The translations under genes were made by a program, and so were the position numbers. This document shows, piece after piece, positions 59,405-64,000 of a stretch of 64,000 nucleotides of DNA. The stretch is from the NCBI GenBank assembly GCA_026545225.1, contig CM048849.1, positions 55,261,836-55,325,835 on the forward strand, given 5' to 3'. Positions within the stretch are counted from its first letter, which is position 1. The number at the start of each line of letters is the position of its first letter. Source of the DNA: Cornus controversa (Eukaryota; Streptophyta; Magnoliopsida; Cornales; Cornaceae). Below the pieces are notes generated by a model, which did no database searches, was not told the origin of the DNA, and worked only from the letters and a program-made list of their open reading frames with translations.

Positions 59405-62338
59405 CCTCAGGCGGGGTAGATTGTTTGAAAATGTGAACATGCAATAGATTTTAATCATGTGATACATCTAGTTTTTTTATTTTTTACTATTATTTGTTGG
59501 TTACGTATTCAATTTTTTTAGCTCAATGTGACTATTCAAGATTTTCTAGATTGAATTCCCTGTACAAGAAATGAAGAAAAAGGAAGTTCGGGTAAAAAAA
59601 TTGAAGAACCATTTATCAGAAAACTGTATAACTTCTGTTTTTCCACGTTAGTAATGAAACCATGTAAACAGTTTTGAGAATATAAAATACATTTTAGTTC
59701 ACTTGAACCAAAATTATGTACCTTTATTTAATGAGTACTATATCACGTGGAATTTGATTGAAATGAGAAGGGCAAGTACATATTTGGTTATTGATTCACA
59801 TCTCAAAAGCAAGTCCATTACACATTTCACAGTGTTGGTCACATCATTAGACTATAATTAACCATAGAAATTTCTCTCCCGTTGACATTTACCTAATCCA
59901 ATTAGGTTGCTTGAAAGAAAATTACCGACACCCTTTGAGACATAATAATGCCCAAGGAACTTGTTGGTAAATTTTCAATATATAGTTTCTTGTAGAAAAA
60001 TTTCTCCATCATTGTCATAAGAGTAGCAAACTTCAAGATTATCTTCTAATCCCTTCTTCAACCATGCGTGAATAGAAAAAATGACGAGGATCAAATTTTG
60101 AAGCATGGGTGGTCTATAGGTTGTACGTAAGTATATATATTTTCAGAGAGAGAGAGAGAGAGTTCTAAATAAACTTGTTAATATATCGAATTTTGATGTG
60201 AATCCAAGCTAATAATTAGGATATGAACTGGATATTCAATCCGATAACCTGTTAGCGATCCGAATCCAATACTCCGCTAGCTAAACAAATCGAATATGTA
60301 TTATGGTTGATGCGATCTGATAATAATCCAATCCAAAATAATTTAATATATAATTTATCTTAAATATATTATCTAATGTTGTAACATATAATATTTACAT
60401 ACTATTTAAATATTTTTTTATCATTATTTCTTTCTTATTCTTCCTTCTCTCTATTTTGTTTTTCATTATAATTTTTTTCTTTAATAAAAAGTCACTTACA
60501 TTTCTATTACTTTTTTCTCTATATTTTATTTTTCTTCCCAAATTTTTCTTACCCATTATTTGTTAATCTCTTTTGAAATTACTTTTTAAAAAAAATTTAT
60601 ATTTTTTCGAATCGGGTTATCGGATGGGATATCCGATTAATAACAAATCGGATATGAATTTAATTATATATAATCCGTTGAGTTATCGGATCAAATCAGA
60701 TCGCCTATATTCCTTATCGGATTCGAATCGTATCAGGCCTAATCCGATTCGAATCTGATCTATTTACAGGTCTAATTTTAAATGGTCTGAAAGACAATAG
60801 TAAATGTTGTCGGTAAAGAAGCTAGAGCATCTTTTAATTGTCAATAGTCATAGCTATTTAATTATTATTATTATTATTATTATTATTATTTTGTTCCTGA
60901 ATGCAATAGTCATAGCTATTGACATTTCATACCATTGTAAAAAAATTCTCATCATTCAGACTAGTAAATGATATTATTCTTTTATCCATCCAAGTTTTCC
61001 AAGTTCCAGCTTGCAAGAAACCTATGTAAATAAATTACCCCCTCATTTCTGAATTTATCACTATGGTCCCCGCTTTATTCTTCTATTTATTAGAGCGTTT
61101 ATTTATAATGTCATTATCCTGTTGAAATTTTAAGATTTTGATGCTAAGGTCAATATATATATATATATATATATATATGAACAAATCGTCAATTAAGTAA
61201 TTAAAGGAAGAGAAGAAGACTATTCGTTGAGGTGTACAAACGAAATCCATTAGAGTAGGTTGATTTTCACATGGAACCATGGAATAGGATGAGTGTTCTC
61301 TGATAAATGTGTATGTAATTTGATATTGAAGTATGAAATTGTTGACTTTTCCATATTGACAACAAACACAAAATTGTGTTCTGCCAGCTAATTTTGGAGT
61401 AACCCAAAACTGGCTTGAATAAATTGTTGCATCAGCTTAACCGCCTAAACCTGAACCCAAGAAAATTTAGAAGACCAATTGAGCCCAGCCCAAGCCAGAC
61501 ACACAAATAGGTACAAAACAGGAACAAAGCACTACTCTGCGACTTGACTTCCAACTTAAGTCACATAAAGCGTAAGCAGGAATGGAGCGGCAAAAAAAAA
61601 AAAAATTAATTTCTTTTTGTAACCTAGCACGGAGAGCACTCGAAATGCTAGAGCAGTACCCCTTTAAAAGAATTACGTGACTTAAGTTCGAACAAAAAAA
61701 AAATCAAGGAGGCCGTTCAAATAGTCAACTATAGTTTAACACTCAAAAATGTCACCATTATTTGAAAACAATTATTGATAAATATGTTTGCCAAAAATTA
61801 TTTTGTACAACACATTTTTGCAATGGTAATAGCTCTTTTGATGAAATTGTGTATCTATTTCAACTCAATTATCCATCCCCAGATGTATATAATAAGTCTT
61901 ATTAAATATATATTCTTTGCAGTGGACACTAATGCTAACTAATTTCGAAGCTTAATTAGAGAACAACAGGATGTGCTATATATAGGTTGTATTCTGATTG
62001 ATCTTGTAATCTTCCTTTTTTCTGAGTATATATGCTAGGTGGAAGGAAACTAATCAATTTAAGTATATATATATTGACATTGATACTATGAAAATTAGTT
62101 TACTTGTAAAACAAATGGTAATATTTTTTTTTTTTGGGTAATTTAGCAAAATTTATAAACCAGAATCAAACATGTGAAATGTTCCAAGGGAGTAAGGAAA
62201 CAAAATAAGTGGATAGAAAGAAGAGTAATATATGTATGAGGTGGTTGTTCTGAGTTGGGAGGTATAGAATTCTATATATATGGGGCACTATGCATTTAAA
62301 CAATGGGAGAAGATAGCAGTTTTTGCCTTTTCTCATAG
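59405..62338. other. Intergenic: BBL11 upstream region
   Basis: No gene. 60,190-60,780 is rich in diverged ccgat-cgaat words (aatccgattcgaat), probably a decayed non-autonomous transposon. 61,090-61,880 matches pieces of the BBL7 and BBL9 upstream regions (43,490; 44,090-44,300; 46,500-46,690; 53,360), pointing to an older duplication. (ATT)n lies at about 60,867-60,891 and (TA)n at 61,156-61,178. Confidence 0.45.
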
Positions 62339-62740
62339 CTTAACTTCTCATCCCACACCCCGCTGAGCCTGGTAACGTCATTTGTTTATGCATTTAAACA
62401 AAGTCATTCTTGTATTATTAGTGCTCATGAAAGCACCACACCCCGCTGAGCCTGGTAACGTCGGCTTGTAACTCAAGTCAGGGCACCAAAGTGTTCGGAG
62501 GTTGGTCTGACTCGGAAGGTAGGGTTAGTTGGATTAAGCTGCCGGCTCGCCCGGTCCAAGTAAGGAGTTAGGCTATGATCTTTGGGCAAAAGCCTGGAGT
62601 TCTGGGCCTCTAAAGTTGGGAGGGTACTGCGTGAGGCTGGTTTCACAGAGCAGCGAGCACCTCCCGCTCCTGTCGGTGGAAGGATAACTGGCCGGTAATT
62701 CATAGGGCCCAATTAACGCCTGATGCATGAGTCCGCTCCT
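62339..62740. other. GC-rich island of unknown nature
   Basis: The sequence is much GC-richer than its surroundings. The 24-mer beginning caccccgctgagcctggtaa occurs at about 62,356 and again at about 62,439. Frames are open on the minus strand (62,473-62,712), but the protein resembles nothing I recognise. The class of this DNA is unknown. Confidence 0.35.
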
Positions 62741-63062
62741 AACCTGACAAACACTTTTTTTTTTTTTTCTCTCCGTCTATAGTTTTTGCGGTTTTGGCTT
62801 TTATGTATAACAAGAAAGGTATAACTATTATTGGCATTTGATCTTGTGAAGGTGCACCATAACAACAAAAGAAATTTGAATCAAGTGTGATTGTCGTTGT
62901 GGTTGTGGTCATGCTCCCAATTAGTGGTTCAAAACTACCGGATTGCTGATACGCTTGTGGATCAAGCTCGACATGTCCACTGGTAGTGATGAGATTTGCT
63001 TGTGCATTGCCTAACTGAGGCTGAGACATGCATGTCCAGTCTAATCCTGTACCATTATGCAA
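62739..63062 (-). pseudogene. Possible captured gene fragment (exon-like, unidentified)
   Basis: The frame starts GTGLDWTCMSQPQLGN and continues with Gln-, Ser- and Thr-rich sequence (SMTTTTTTITLDSNFF), unlike translated AT-rich intergenic DNA and reminiscent of the tail of a plant transcription factor. A splice-acceptor-like ggtacag precedes GATTAGACTGG at about 63,040. No partner exon or promoter is visible and I cannot name a family. Confidence 0.25.
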
Positions 63063-63325
63063 AATGTAAATTATAACTACATAAACATATAAACAGACTA
63101 TATAACTTATAACGTCAAAAACATATACTTTTATTTAATGAATCAATACTTTATTTTTCCCCTGGGCCCTTATTCATGCCAATACAATAATAACACACAA
63201 TATTTTCTACAAATTACATGAACATATACTTTGTTTTTCCCCGGGCACCCTTATTTATGCCATTACAATACAAAACACACAATATTTTTTACTAACGTAC
63301 TACAATAAATCTTTTTGGCTCAAGA

Positions 63326-63362
63326 ATCTCTATCTCTATCTCTATCTCTATCTCTATCTCTT
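63326..63362. repeat. (TCTCTA)n microsatellite spanning the BBL12 stop codon
   Basis: About six hexamer units. The BBL12 stop TAG (63,354-63,356 on the minus strand) lies within it. Confidence 0.9.
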
Positions 63363-64000
63363 CTTGGTACCCCATGCGGGTGGAATGCTTTGTTCATTCT
63401 TGAAGAAATTAGCTGGATCAACCAAGGTCTTCACATATACCAATCTCTTGAAGTTAGTCTTGAAATACCTAAGACCCCAAATGCTTGCTTGTGTGTAGCT
63501 TGTGTTGCCTTTGTTGTTCACACCCAAGTCAAGATCCCTATAGTTGAGATATGCAGCTCTTGGAGACTTTGAAACATAAGGTTTCATGTAGGCATAGAGG
63601 CTTCTGATCCAACTTACATGCCTTGCAAATGCCTCTTTCCCTTTGTCATCCCAAAACACCACATAATGAATGTTATATACAGTCCCAGCTCTATGAGGGA
63701 AAGGTGTTTCGGATTCCGAAATCTCACTCAACCTTCCCCCAAAAGGACTCAACAACATCTCAGCACCATCCACCTCTTCTTCATTATACCTCTGCCATAC
63801 ACCTTCTAGTCCTTTCTCTGAAATGGGCTCCTTCACATAATCTGACTTTCCTTTGAAATAGTTTATCCCATTAACATCCTTCCTAGGCAACAAAACATCG
63901 ATGGAGTCTTCACTAGAGAAACCTGCAAAATAAAGAATCGACTGGATCCAACTCATTTCAATACCATCTTCTTTCACAAAACCCAACTCAGGAAAGCTTT
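63354..64000 (-). CDS. BBL12: BBE-like FAD-linked oxidase, 3' part only (subfamily IV)
   Basis: C-terminal 215 or so residues of a BBE-like protein; the frame is open to the window edge (reading SFPELGFVKEDG at the edge), so the start lies beyond 64,000. It contains VLYFAGFSS-type sequence, KSDYVKEP, the subfamily IV Asn-x-His pair (YNIHY), YLNYRDLDLG with its Tyr, and NFFKNEQSIPP, ending GTKKR. The Cys of KxDCxEMSW is Gly, as in BBL5 and BBL11. There is no lesion in the visible part. Whether the flavin-linking residues are intact cannot be seen. Confidence 0.9.
   Translation of the reverse strand, partial: SFPELGFVKEDGIEMSWIQSILYFAGFSSEDSIDVLLPRKDVNGINYFKGKSDYVKEPISEKGLEGVWQRYNEEEVDGAEMLLSPFGGRLSEISESETPFPHRAGTVYNIHYVVFWDDKGKEAFARHVSWIRSLYAYMKPYVSKSPRAAYLNYRDLDLGVNNKGNTSYTQASIWGLRYFKTNFKRLVYVKTLVDPANFFKNEQSIPPAWGTKKR

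Noticed and set aside
62339-62740. Organellar or rRNA insertion
   Set aside because: The GC content first suggested it, but I recognise no rRNA, tRNA or plastid gene text on either strand, so it is left unassigned.

Overview
The window looks like nuclear DNA from a eudicot plant. It is AT-rich, full of microsatellites, MITEs and decayed retrotransposons, and carries intron-less genes of one plant enzyme family. I cannot name the species from sequence alone.

Main content: a tandem array of 12 berberine-bridge-enzyme-like (BBE-like, bicovalent FAD-linked oxidase) loci, all on the minus strand. They are called BBL1-BBL12 here, left to right. Seven are full-length and open (BBL1, 2, 3, 4, 6, 7, 11). 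Four are broken: BBL5 by one nonsense codon, BBL8 by a 2-bp deletion, BBL9 by several lesions, and BBL10 as two scraps around a repeat insertion. BBL12 is open but cut by the right window edge. Predicted products are secreted flavoproteins of about 530-545 residues: a signal peptide, an FAD_binding_4 domain with the flavin-linking His and Cys, and a C-terminal BBE domain.

Layout. 1-6.5 kb: LTR-like and other repeats, no gene. 6.5-23 kb: BBL1 and the BBL2/3/4 subfamily, with an orphan copy of the BBL1 promoter between BBL2 and BBL3 that marks a lost gene, plus a hAT transposase relic at 19.2-20.1 kb. 23-35.4 kb: a gene-free repeat desert with three clear inverted-repeat elements or LTR-like fragments. 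35.4-42 kb: BBL5, BBL6, BBL7. 37.7-46.4 kb and 46.8-54.6 kb: a tandem segmental duplication (BBL6-BBL7-LINE relic, and BBL8-BBL9-LINE relic) in which both genes of the right copy are dead. 54.6-57.7 kb: BBL10 scraps, an LTR-like insertion and a large palindromic repeat. 57.7-64 kb: BBL11 and partial BBL12, with an unassigned GC-rich island at 62.3-62.7 kb.

Subfamilies by sequence: I = BBL2, 3, 4; II = BBL6, 8; III = BBL7, 9; IV = BBL5, 10, 11, 12; BBL1 stands apart. Subfamily IV (seen in BBL5, 11, 12) replaces the active-site Lys-x-Gln pair of the other members with Asn-x-His, and BBL3 lacks a flavin-contacting His. The array therefore appears to be diversifying in active-site chemistry while also losing members. 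Substrates cannot be read from the sequence.
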